Source: Bacillota bacterium (GTDB lineage: Bacteria; Bacillota; Clostridia; Clostridiales; Clostridiaceae). Taken from it: 13,253 nt of DNA. The number at the start of each line of letters is the position of its first letter. Within the stretch, counting starts at the first letter, position 1. The notes beneath the pieces were generated by a model. It saw only the letters and a list, made by a program, of their open reading frames with translations, ran no database searches and was not told where the DNA came from. The translations under genes and the position numbers were made by a program. Location of the stretch: positions 1 to 13,253 of the forward strand of contig JAUZPH010000047.1 in the NCBI GenBank assembly GCA_030706065.1, in the 5' to 3' direction. Shown here one piece after another: positions 1-6,195 of the stretch.

Positions 1-496
1 CCAAGGCAGTATCTTTTACCAGCGTTATAACCTCATTGCTTATCGGAGGCATTATCCTCTTCACAACCTGAGGAAATATAATCTTGATAAAGGTTTGAAA
101 TTTTGTGAATCCGAGAACGGAAGCCGCCTCATATTGTTCCTTTTCTATTGATTCAATGCCCCCCCTGAATATCTCTGCAAAATATGCTGCATAATTCAAG
201 GAAAAGGCAATAACTGCCGCAACCATACGGTCGATATTTATCTGTGCCCCCTCTGGAAGCATATAATAGGGTGCAAAATATACAAAGGCCAGTTGAAGCA
301 TCAATGGTGTTCCTCTTATTATCAATATATATATTTTCAGTATTTCCTTAAGCCATTTTCTTTTGGACATTCTTCCGATGGAAATTATTAACCCCAATGG
401 AATTGATATAACAGTTGTCAAGAAAAAAAGCTCCAAAGTAGTTACAGATCCGTCTAATAATGACTTTAGAATAACCGCCGCTTTATCTCCAAGCAT
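1..496 (-). CDS. Amino-acid ABC transporter permease (HisM/GlnP type), 3' end cut by window
   Basis: This is the membrane-spanning subunit of a polar amino-acid ABC importer. About 165 residues are visible, starting MLGDKAAVILKSLLDGSVTT, and the C-terminus lies beyond position 1. Hydrophobic segments follow one another (LELFFLTTVISIPLGLIIS, then IYILIIRGTPLMLQLAFVYF, then AAVIAFSLNYAAYFAEIFRG). The RGTPLMLQL stretch and the EAA-like loop (EAASVLGFTKFQTFIKIIFP), which contacts the ATPase, are hallmarks of the His/Glu/Gln permease family. The ATG at 496 is preceded by an AGGAGA ribosome binding site at 504-509. The gene lies 66 nt downstream of the binding-protein gene on the same strand and is almost certainly co-transcribed with it. 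The ATPase gene would be expected beyond the window edge. Substrate cannot be told. Confidence 0.93.
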   Translation of the reverse strand, partial: MLGDKAAVILKSLLDGSVTTLELFFLTTVISIPLGLIISIGRMSKRKWLKEILKIYILIIRGTPLMLQLAFVYFAPYYMLPEGAQINIDRMVAAVIAFSLNYAAYFAEIFRGGIESIEKEQYEAASVLGFTKFQTFIKIIFPQVVKRIMPPISNEVITLVKDTAL

Positions 497-525
497 AACT
501 ATTTCTCCTTCTATGAAAATATAAA

Positions 526-544
526 GCCGGTATATGTAACCGGC
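526..544 (-). other. Intercistronic hairpin between binding protein and permease
   Basis: A perfect 6-bp GC-rich inverted repeat (GCCGGT / ACCGGC, loop 7 nt) lies in the 66-nt gap between the two transporter genes. It has no long T run behind it, so it is not a full terminator. By analogy with other binding-protein operons it could protect the upstream message from 3' decay or attenuate permease expression, giving more binding protein than permease. That role is inference. Confidence 0.4.
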
Positions 545-562
545 AATATATCTAGTTTTCTT

Positions 563-1372
563 TTATTTGCCTATTGTGGTTATATCCGCACCAAACCAAT
601 CTTTGGATATCTTGGCCATAGCTCCATCTTTGGCCATAGCCTCAAGGGTATCCTGGAATTTCCGCATCAATTCCTTGTCATTCTTTCTGAAGCCTATACC
701 ATACTCTTCCTGTGCCAGTGCATCATCCAAAACCTTATAGCCCTTGTCCTTCTTTTGAATATAGTATCTGGCCACTATTTCATCCATAAGTACTGCATCA
801 ACACCGCCCTTTTCCAGGTCCATAAGTGCCATAACGTTATCCTTGTATTCCACAACATCCTTAAGGCTCTTCTTGAAATCCGCCGACTGGTCCAGAGCAT
901 CTGCAGCACTGGAGGCAGCCTGTAAACCAAGCTTTTTACCCGCCATATCCTTTAATGAAGCTATGCTTGAATTTTTATTTACCACGATAACTTGTCTATT
1001 CTTCATGTATGGTTCTGAGAACAGTACCTGTGATTTTCTCTCATCGGTTATAGTGAATCCGTTCCAAATTGCATCTATGTTCCCTGTGTTCAATTCCTGT
1101 TCCTTTAAGTCCCAGTTAATCGGCTGAGTTTTAAGGGTTATGTTCAATCTCTTGCAGACTTCCTTTGCCAGATCAATATCGAAACCGACAATATTGCCGT
1201 TGTCATCTTTGAAACCCATCGGGGGAAAGCTGGCATCCAGGCCCAAGACAAACTCTTTCTTTGCTGATACCTTGTCCCAAGAATTCCCGGACTGCTTTGA
1301 GCTGCATCCGCTAAATATTCCTATTGCCATTAACGCGGTCATACAAATCGCTAACATTTTCTTTTTCATCAT
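563..1372 (-). CDS. Amino-acid ABC transporter substrate-binding lipoprotein (SBP_bac_3)
   Basis: This is an extracytoplasmic receptor that captures an amino acid and delivers it to the neighbouring permease. The start is taken as the ATG at 1372 (269 aa), 8 nt after an AAAGG site; an in-frame TTG at 1378 sits too close to that site. Residues 1-22 form a lipoprotein signal with lipobox IFSGC, so Cys23 is the predicted lipidated residue. The mature domain begins with KKEFVLGLDASFPPMGFKD and continues GFDIDLAKEVCKRL, typical of family 3 binding proteins. TITDERKSQVLFSEPY carries the conserved Arg that binds the substrate carboxylate, and DAVLMDEIVARYY carries the acidic residue for the amino group. 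Length is normal. The ligand is probably a polar amino acid or cystine; the sequence does not decide. The gene leads its operon. Confidence 0.95.
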   Translation of the reverse strand: MMKKKMLAICMTALMAIGIFSGCSSKQSGNSWDKVSAKKEFVLGLDASFPPMGFKDDNGNIVGFDIDLAKEVCKRLNITLKTQPINWDLKEQELNTGNIDAIWNGFTITDERKSQVLFSEPYMKNRQVIVVNKNSSIASLKDMAGKKLGLQAASSAADALDQSADFKKSLKDVVEYKDNVMALMDLEKGGVDAVLMDEIVARYYIQKKDKGYKVLDDALAQEEYGIGFRKNDKELMRKFQDTLEAMAKDGAMAKISKDWFGADITTIGK

Positions 1373-1406
1373 AATCAAATCCTTTCAAAACATAAAATTC
1401 CACATC

Positions 1407-1418
1407 TGTACATGTACA
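1407..1418. promoter_or_regulatory. 12-bp palindrome TGTACATGTACA in the transporter leader
   Basis: A perfect 12-bp palindrome lies about 13 nt downstream of the -10 element, that is at roughly +6 to +17 of the predicted transcript and upstream of the ribosome binding site of the binding-protein gene. A dimeric repressor bound here would block early elongation. The regulator is not identifiable from the site alone. Confidence 0.4.
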
Positions 1419-1430
1419 ATTTATATTAGT

Positions 1431-1459
1431 ATTATACTTTATAACTTTAGCCTAGTAAA
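1431..1459 (-). promoter_or_regulatory. Sigma-A promoter of the amino-acid transporter operon
   Basis: On the minus strand, TTTACT (1454-1459) lies 17 bp from a perfect TATAAT (1431-1436). The predicted start of transcription, near 1424, gives a leader of about 50 nt before the ATG at 1372. Only this operon lies downstream. The -35 box matches consensus at four of six positions. Confidence 0.65.
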
Positions 1460-1526
1460 GTGGTAAATTCAAAAAATATAGCTTTTTCTATAGAAATTTT
1501 TATGTAAACCTTTTAAGCCTTCTGGA

Positions 1527-1573
1527 AGTAAAAACCGCTTGAATCAATATCCTTGATACTGATTCAAGCGGTT
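1527..1573 (-). terminator. Rho-independent terminator of the activase operon
   Basis: A perfect 14-bp inverted repeat (1533-1546 with 1560-1573, loop 13 nt) ends in TTTTTACT on the minus strand. It lies 10 nt after the stop codon of the activator gene at 1583. No T run follows on the plus strand, so it acts in one direction. Confidence 0.88.
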
Positions 1574-1582
1574 CAATCTATC

Positions 1583-2539
1583 CTATACAGCCTTGCGGTT
1601 ACCCCATTTTCCGCATCTGTCACCAAAAGCACCTACAGTATTCTTACCGTCATATATTCCAACAACCTCGCAGCGATTGCTGCAGCCGGAGCATTCAAAA
1701 CTCTTAGCCTCGTAATTTTTTTCAGCTATTCTGAAGCCCTTAAAGTTTGTTTTCTTCCTCGTTTCAACTGTCTCTCTCGCTATGATTGCCGCTCCGATGG
1801 CTCCCATGACATTGTAATGTTCAGGTATATATACCTCGGTTTTCAAAACTTCCTCAAAGGCCTTTTTCATGCCTTTATTAGCGGCTACTCCACCCTGGAA
1901 GAAGATTCTATCCTCTATATCCTTCCCTTTACCTACATTGCTCAGATAGTTTCTCACAAGAGCGTCACAAAGCCCACGAATTATATCGCAGTCATTATAA
2001 CCGAGCTGCTGCTTGTGTATCATATCCGACTCGGCAAAAACTGCACATCTTCCGGCTATTCTGAGCGGCATATCCGATTTAAGCGCATAATCACCGAACT
2101 CTTCGATGGGTATGCAGAGCCTCTCTGCCTGCCTGTCAAGGAAGGAACCTGTTCCGGCGGCGCACACAGTATTCATGGCAAAGTCAGTAACAACTCCCTC
2201 TCTCAGTGTTATTATCTTGGAGTCCTGTCCTCCAATTTCAATAATAGTACGGACATCCTTATCCAAGGACAGTGCTGCCACTGCATGGGCGGTAATTTCA
2301 TTCTTCACGGCGTCACCGCCTATTATATAGGACGCAATGACCCTTCCGCTTCCGGTAGTCCCCACTGCGGCTATATCCTTGTCATTATATTTGTCTTTCA
2401 GAATTTGAAAACCCTCCTGTATTGCCCTAATAGGTTTTCCCTTGGTTCTCAGGTAAAGCTTATCCTTTACCATCATCGCTTCATCCAATATTACAATATC
2501 AGTACTTACAGATCCTACATCAACGCCTAAATAATACAC
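1583..2539 (-). CDS. 2-hydroxyacyl-CoA dehydratase activator-type ATPase (COG1924, BadF/BadG/BcrA/BcrD family)
   Basis: This is an iron-sulfur ASKHA-fold ATPase of the HgdC type, a family that uses ATP hydrolysis to push a low-potential electron onto a partner enzyme. The N-terminal phosphate motif is YLGVDVGSVSTD (residues 3-14), with IEIGGQDSK (101-108) and FFQGGVAANKGM (213-224) as further nucleotide-binding motifs. Cys126 (NTVCAAGTGSF) and Cys165 (GRCAVFAESD) match the two cysteines that hold the [4Fe-4S] cluster bridging the HgdC dimer. Compared with about 260 residues for HgdC, this 318-aa protein has a C-terminal extension with Cys283, 286, 290 and 309 (CSGCSNRC and DRCG), perhaps a second metal site. 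The start is a GTG at 2539 behind AAAGGAG, and it overlaps the upstream gene by 13 nt, suggesting translational coupling. It is the last gene of the operon. The physiological substrate is unknown. Confidence 0.9.
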   Translation of the reverse strand: MYYLGVDVGSVSTDIVILDEAMMVKDKLYLRTKGKPIRAIQEGFQILKDKYNDKDIAAVGTTGSGRVIASYIIGGDAVKNEITAHAVAALSLDKDVRTIIEIGGQDSKIITLREGVVTDFAMNTVCAAGTGSFLDRQAERLCIPIEEFGDYALKSDMPLRIAGRCAVFAESDMIHKQQLGYNDCDIIRGLCDALVRNYLSNVGKGKDIEDRIFFQGGVAANKGMKKAFEEVLKTEVYIPEHYNVMGAIGAAIIARETVETRKKTNFKGFRIAEKNYEAKSFECSGCSNRCEVVGIYDGKNTVGAFGDRCGKWGNRKAV

Positions 2540-3618
2540 CTTTTTCTTCTCCTTTCCAGCAAGTCAACAAAAGCCTCTATCCTTGTAATGTACCCGCCTT
2601 CTCCGGTAAGCTCATCCACTACCAGCGTCATTATGGGAAAATCCTTGTCTTTTGATATGGAAGGCAGAATGGACCTGGATACTATTTCCGGCATACATCC
2701 GAAGGGGAATATTTGAATGGCACCATCACAGCCATGCCGCTGAGCCAGTACCGCCTCACCTATACACTCCCTTCCGTGGCCTCCTATGTAGTAGGGTAGA
2801 TATTCCCTGGACGCAAGCCTTATATCTATAGATTGAAGCTTCAAGGCGGTCATTACCGTGTTTTTTATCCACCAGCTCGGATACAGCGTTCTCGTAGTGC
2901 TTACACCGTAATCCATGAGTTTATCCTCAATAAACAAATTTGAAAAAGGCTCTATAATAGTATAAATCTCACCTATGATAGCCACCCTGGCGGGCTTTTT
3001 ATTCTTATCGACGGGTACCTTAGCGGCCTCCTTTTTGTATTCCTTCAAGATGGCTGTCATCTCATCTGCGCCCTGTGCATCCATCACTTTTTTTCTGCAT
3101 TGGTACAAAAGCCTTTTACACTGGCCCTCTTCTATCTCACTGCCGGCTTTCATCCTCAAGGTCTTCTCGATTTCGTCCATGCTCTTGATTGTATTGAGGG
3201 CAGTAAATAAAGCCTTTATCTTATCCCTTGTGCCAAGAGGGCTTTCCGAAGAAACCCTTCTGATCCTCTTCATAAATTCATCTTTGCCTATATCTCCGGG
3301 GGAATCGATAACAATCAGATTGATATCCGGCTTCAGCTTCTTCAATATATTTATCTGCAGCTCGCAATATTCTCCATATCTGCAGGGCCCGCAGCTTCCG
3401 GTGATGACAAAGGTGTCCGCTCCTCTCTCCATGGCATCAATGTAGTTTCCTATCATAATCTTAAAGGGAAGGCATATTTCTTCCGGCGAATATTTTACGC
3501 CAAGCTCCAGGGTCCTTTTACTGCTCGCCTCGGGAAGCACATAATCGACCTTCAGAGCCTCAAAAAGAGCTTTAACAGCTATGGAGGTGTTTCCCAGATT
3601 CGGAACACTTATCTTCAT
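2527..3618 (-). CDS. CoA-dehydratase/activase-related protein, COG3581-like
   Basis: This 363-aa protein resembles the uncharacterised COG3581 family, found beside COG1924 activators either as separate genes or as parts of giant fused proteins. Visible features are EEICLPFK with Cys49, GSCGPCRYGEYC with Cys76, Cys79 and Cys85, GHGRECIGEA with Cys285, and FPFGCMPEIV with Cys308. Such conserved cysteines suggest iron-sulfur ligands, as in the dehydratase subunits HgdA/HgdB. The C-terminus has VVDELTGEGG followed by TRIEAFVDLLERR, which closely matches the end of the next gene upstream, so the two are paralogues. The ATG follows AGGAGG by 8 nt and overlaps the upstream gene by 47 nt. It probably works with the other two proteins as an ATP-driven electron-transfer enzyme or reductase, but the reaction is not known and I do not assign one. 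Confidence 0.8.
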   Translation of the reverse strand: MKISVPNLGNTSIAVKALFEALKVDYVLPEASSKRTLELGVKYSPEEICLPFKIMIGNYIDAMERGADTFVITGSCGPCRYGEYCELQINILKKLKPDINLIVIDSPGDIGKDEFMKRIRRVSSESPLGTRDKIKALFTALNTIKSMDEIEKTLRMKAGSEIEEGQCKRLLYQCRKKVMDAQGADEMTAILKEYKKEAAKVPVDKNKKPARVAIIGEIYTIIEPFSNLFIEDKLMDYGVSTTRTLYPSWWIKNTVMTALKLQSIDIRLASREYLPYYIGGHGRECIGEAVLAQRHGCDGAIQIFPFGCMPEIVSRSILPSISKDKDFPIMTLVVDELTGEGGYITRIEAFVDLLERRRKRCII

Positions 3619-4510
3619 TCAGATTCCTCCTCTCCAGCATGTCGCAGAAGGCTTCGATCCTTGTGTCAACTCCAGCCTCTCCGGTATGTTCATCAATTTT
3701 CAATACCATAAAAGGAAAATCTCCTATATAGTCCTTTATTATCTCTATTACGATTGAATCTATTCCGCAGGCAAAAGAGGAAATATAAATAATTCCGTCT
3801 ATGGTACCTTGTTCATAAAGGGCTATTGAAGCACCATAGGAATTTTTGGCAAAACTCCAAAAGGGCCTTTTAAAGAGTGAAGTTACCTTTTCTTCAATTA
3901 CGCTTTTATCCACCTTTTCTTCAGTTATGACTCCTACTCCAAGCCTGTTGAGTTTCCTTCTTAAATTCATGTTGCAGTAGTCATCATAGATATTATAAGG
4001 ATGGCCTATCAATGCCACTTTATATTCATATCCACTATCATCATAACCCTTTTCCATATCACGGTATGCACCTATTGCCTTCTCATAAGCCTGCAGGATG
4101 GACTTCCTATTACAGCCCATGGACTTTCCGATACTCATGAACCATCGGAGCAGATCTTCCCTTGTAACCATGTTCAGCGGCATCTCCGTCAATTTGGGCA
4201 GTCCGGTGATGCTGTTTTTGAGCATTTCGATTATCCCGCAGAATTTAGGGCAAATGAATTCTCTTTCTGTAACTTTCATGATTCGAGGTGTTATAATGAG
4301 GTCACAGCGGTCCTTCAGCCAATCCACATGGCCGTGAAAGACCTTCACCGGCAAGCAGGCATCATCTACACAGGTATTTACTCCCCTATCTAAGATATCC
4401 CTGTTTGTATCCGGTGATACTATGTATTCAAGCCCCAATTCCTCCAAAAATGTCCTGACAGTTATACCGTATTTCCAATACATAAGACCCTTAGGCAGGC
4501 CTATAAGCAT
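3572..4510 (-). CDS. CoA-dehydratase/activase-related protein, COG3580-like (DUF2229 region)
   Basis: This is the first gene of the three-gene operon, 312 aa. It starts MLIGLPKGLMYWKYG, a typical opening of the COG3580/DUF2229 family. Likely metal-ligand cysteines are Cys47 and Cys52 (NTCVDDACLPVK), Cys87 and Cys91 (ICPKFCG), and Cys248 (SSFACGID). The end, KIDEHTGEAG followed by TRIEAFCDMLERR, is shared with its downstream neighbour. The CLP(V/F)K motif and the late Cys motif also align in order, so the two genes look like an old tandem duplication. The start ATG follows GGGAGGG by about 6-7 nt. The final 15 or so residues, which are Cys- and His-rich, extend past the shared LERR end and coincide with the overlap into the next gene. 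No transmembrane segment is seen, so the protein is probably cytoplasmic. The substrate is unknown. Confidence 0.8.
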   Translation of the reverse strand: MLIGLPKGLMYWKYGITVRTFLEELGLEYIVSPDTNRDILDRGVNTCVDDACLPVKVFHGHVDWLKDRCDLIITPRIMKVTEREFICPKFCGIIEMLKNSITGLPKLTEMPLNMVTREDLLRWFMSIGKSMGCNRKSILQAYEKAIGAYRDMEKGYDDSGYEYKVALIGHPYNIYDDYCNMNLRRKLNRLGVGVITEEKVDKSVIEEKVTSLFKRPFWSFAKNSYGASIALYEQGTIDGIIYISSFACGIDSIVIEIIKDYIGDFPFMVLKIDEHTGEAGVDTRIEAFCDMLERRNLNEDKCSESGKHLHSC

Positions 4511-4593
4511 AAAAATCCCTCCCTATTGTCATATCTCATTATTCTTGCTAATTAATAAACAAATTATTCATTACTTCTTTGACTATATGGATT

Positions 4594-4622
4594 ATGAAAG
4601 CCCGTTTTCTTGACAGTGTCAA
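4594..4622 (-). promoter_or_regulatory. Palindrome TTGACAGTGTCAA with possible promoter for the activase operon
   Basis: A perfect 13-bp palindrome (4610-4622) lies in the 247-bp gap between divergent genes. On the minus strand its left half supplies a consensus TTGACA (4617-4622), followed after 17 bp by TTTCAT (4594-4599), which would start the three-gene activase operon. Because the -35 box lies inside a palindrome, it may also be an operator. The -10 is weak (four of six), so the promoter call is tentative. Confidence 0.4.
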
Positions 4623-4689
4623 TAATCCTTTGATTTTGCATGTTGGAGATTCACAGGATAGAGGATTTTATTACTTTCTGTTTTATACC

Positions 4690-4717
4690 TTGTCAAAGAG
4701 TAATAATTATTTATTAT
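4690..4717 (+). promoter_or_regulatory. Sigma-A promoter of the small lipoprotein gene
   Basis: TTGTCA (4690-4695) and TATTAT (4712-4717) each match consensus at five of six positions and are 16 bp apart. Predicted transcription starts near 4724, leaving a short leader with an AAGGTGG ribosome binding site before the ATG at 4758. Confidence 0.6.
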
Positions 4718-4757
4718 GCCTCATATTCTAATTTGAAAACGCTAATAAGGTGGTTGT

Positions 4758-5228
4758 ATGAAAAAGTTAGTATCTTCCTTTTTAATGCTGGTTTTTCTAT
4801 TTTCTTTTTCCGGATGCTCAAATAGTGCTCTGAAGTACTCCTTCCAGAGAAAGAAGCCAAATAACTTCTATTATACAAATGCACTGCTGTCCCAGTTAAA
4901 GGACAAAGGCTTTTCCAATGTACTGGCTCTGGAGATGAATCTTCAAAAGGAAAAAAACCTGGGTGATGCCGATATTGAAACCGTAAAGAGCTTCCTTGGC
5001 TCCATTCAGGCAAAAAACTTTCTGGCCTCCTGCCCCGATCTCTCTGTTCAGCCTCAATTCCGAATCTACATAACCAGCGGCAGTGAAAAATATGTAATAA
5101 ACGTATATAATGAAAAGTATATCGGTATTTTCCCATGGGACGGTTCTTATAACATGGACTATTTGGATATGTCCGAGATAAAACCTCTGTATAATCTATA
5201 TAACCTGTGCAAATATTTATATAGATAG
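4758..5228 (+). CDS. Small predicted lipoprotein of unknown function
   Basis: The 156-aa product starts with a lipoprotein signal peptide: KK, then a hydrophobic core, then FSFSGC, with Cys20 as the predicted lipid-modified residue. It should be anchored on the outer face of the membrane. The mature part is basic near the start (KYSFQRKKPNN), then has a mixed helix/strand character with ITSGSEKYVINVYN and an aromatic-rich tail (YNLYNLCKYLYR). I recognise it only as resembling small clostridial lipoproteins, possibly the DUF4883 group; no function is known to me. The start is supported by AAGGTGG about 5 nt upstream and by its own promoter. It is read divergently from the activase operon and in the same direction as the PHP gene, 101 bp further on, which has its own promoter candidate. 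Confidence 0.75.
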   Translation: MKKLVSSFLMLVFLFSFSGCSNSALKYSFQRKKPNNFYYTNALLSQLKDKGFSNVLALEMNLQKEKNLGDADIETVKSFLGSIQAKNFLASCPDLSVQPQFRIYITSGSEKYVINVYNEKYIGIFPWDGSYNMDYLDMSEIKPLYNLYNLCKYLYR

Positions 5229-5251
5229 AAAGTTTTAATCCTATCTATTTT
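5221..5251 (+). terminator. Weak hairpin over the lipoprotein stop codon
   Basis: An 8-bp AT-rich inverted repeat (ATAGATAG / CTATCTAT, loop 12 nt) includes the stop codon of the lipoprotein gene and is followed by only TTTA. It could be a weak terminator; the low GC content and short T run make this doubtful. Confidence 0.3.
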
Positions 5252-5271
5252 ATAGATATGGAAATTTATCC

Positions 5272-5300
5272 TTGCTTTATAGCCTATATTTATTTACAAT
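5272..5300 (+). promoter_or_regulatory. Possible promoter of the PHP-domain gene
   Basis: TACAAT (5295-5300, five of six) lies 17 bp after TTGCTT (5272-5277, only TTG matching). Transcription would begin about 22 nt before the ATG at 5330. The weak -35 keeps confidence low. Confidence 0.4.
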
Positions 5301-5329
5301 ATTAATAAATTATTTTTGGAGGACAAAAG

Positions 5330-6163
5330 ATGGATCTTAGAGTTGACTTGCACCTTCACACTTCGGCTTCTGACGGTAAATTACCACCGGAGGAACTTGT
5401 AAAGCTGGCAAAAGGTGAAAACATCGATATAATAGCGGTAACAGATCATGATACTACCCTTGGAATAGACAGGGCTCTATCTGCTTCTCGTGAGTATTCT
5501 TTAGAATTGATACCCGGAATAGAACTCTCCACTCAGCATGATGAAGAAACAGTGCATGTCCTAGGCTATTTCACCAATGAAGCCTATAAGTCTCAGGCAT
5601 TCCAGAAAACCCTTCAGGATATGAAAGACCACAGGAGTTGGAGGGGAAAGAAGATTGTTGAAAACCTGAAGGAGTACTTTGGAATTGAAATCAACTATGA
5701 TTCTCTGATGGAAGAGGCAAAGGGAGTTGTAGCCAGGCCTCATATAGCGAGAGCCATACAGAAAGCTGGTTATAGTTACGATTGGCAGTATATTTTTGAT
5801 AAAATAATCGGAAAAGACAGCCCTGCGTACATACCAAACAAAAAATTATCTACTGAGGACGGCATAAAGCTTCTGAGGTCTGTGGATGCAGTCACTGTTC
5901 TGGCCCATCCGATTCTGGTCAGGAAGACTCCTGTTGAAGAATTGTTGTGCCTTGACTTTGACGGACTTGAAGCTTACTATTGGCAGCATTCCCCGGAGGA
6001 AACCCAAAAGTTCATAAACCTGGCATCAAGTCATAATAAACTGATAACGACAGGCTCGGACTTCCACGGCGGAGACGCAGGTGATACAAAGCACGGATAT
6101 ATAGGAAGCGTGCCCTTTGAATTCAAACATGTTGAAGCTTTTCTTTCAAAATTTAAAAAATAA
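5330..6163 (+). CDS. PHP-domain metal-dependent phosphoesterase (YciV/TrpH/RNase AM-like)
   Basis: This 277-aa protein carries a complete PHP active site. The metal-binding motifs are VDLHLHTSASD (His8, His10, Asp15), VTDHDT (Asp39, His40), PGIELS (Glu65), VHVLGY (His76), ARPHIAR (His138), LAHP (His193) and GSDFHG (Asp244, His246). Length and motif order match the stand-alone PHP family of E. coli YciV (RNase AM), whose members hydrolyse 3',5'-nucleoside bisphosphates or trim 5' RNA ends one nucleotide at a time. The exact substrate here is inference. The start ATG follows TGGAGG by 7 nt. PHP genes are often found near hprK in Clostridia; here hprK lies a little over 1 kb away on the other strand. 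The stop codon lies inside the terminator hairpin. Confidence 0.93.
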   Translation: MDLRVDLHLHTSASDGKLPPEELVKLAKGENIDIIAVTDHDTTLGIDRALSASREYSLELIPGIELSTQHDEETVHVLGYFTNEAYKSQAFQKTLQDMKDHRSWRGKKIVENLKEYFGIEINYDSLMEEAKGVVARPHIARAIQKAGYSYDWQYIFDKIIGKDSPAYIPNKKLSTEDGIKLLRSVDAVTVLAHPILVRKTPVEELLCLDFDGLEAYYWQHSPEETQKFINLASSHNKLITTGSDFHGGDAGDTKHGYIGSVPFEFKHVEAFLSKFKK

Positions 6164-6190
6164 GGGGTGGCACAGCCATCCCTTATTTTT
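6158..6190. terminator. Bidirectional terminator between the PHP gene and the CorA-like gene
   Basis: A 14-bp stem (6158-6171 with 6175-6188, one G-T pair) with an ACA loop spans the stop codon of the PHP gene. It runs into TTATTTTTAT on the plus strand and TTATTTTTTAAA on the minus strand, so it can end both convergent transcripts. Confidence 0.9.
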
Positions 6191-6195
6191 ATAGT

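Noticed and set aside
1553..2530. Long plus-strand open frame of 325 codons
   Set aside because: It is a shadow of the activator gene on the other strand, has no ribosome binding site, starts inside the terminator, and its translation shows no protein-like motif.
3572..3618. Possible frameshift joining the two activase partner genes into one fused protein
   Set aside because: Each gene has its own strong ribosome binding site and complete N- and C-termini, so the 47-nt overlap is a normal operon overlap.
4714..5136. Minus-strand open frame of 140 codons opposite the lipoprotein gene
   Set aside because: The plus-strand frame has a signal peptide, a lipobox, a promoter and a ribosome binding site; the minus frame is rich in Arg/His/Ser with none of these.
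5258..5272. GGAAATTTATCC resembling the terminal repeat TGCGGAAATTTA
   Set aside because: Only about nine bases agree, with no core and no second end nearby, so it is most likely chance in AT-rich DNA.
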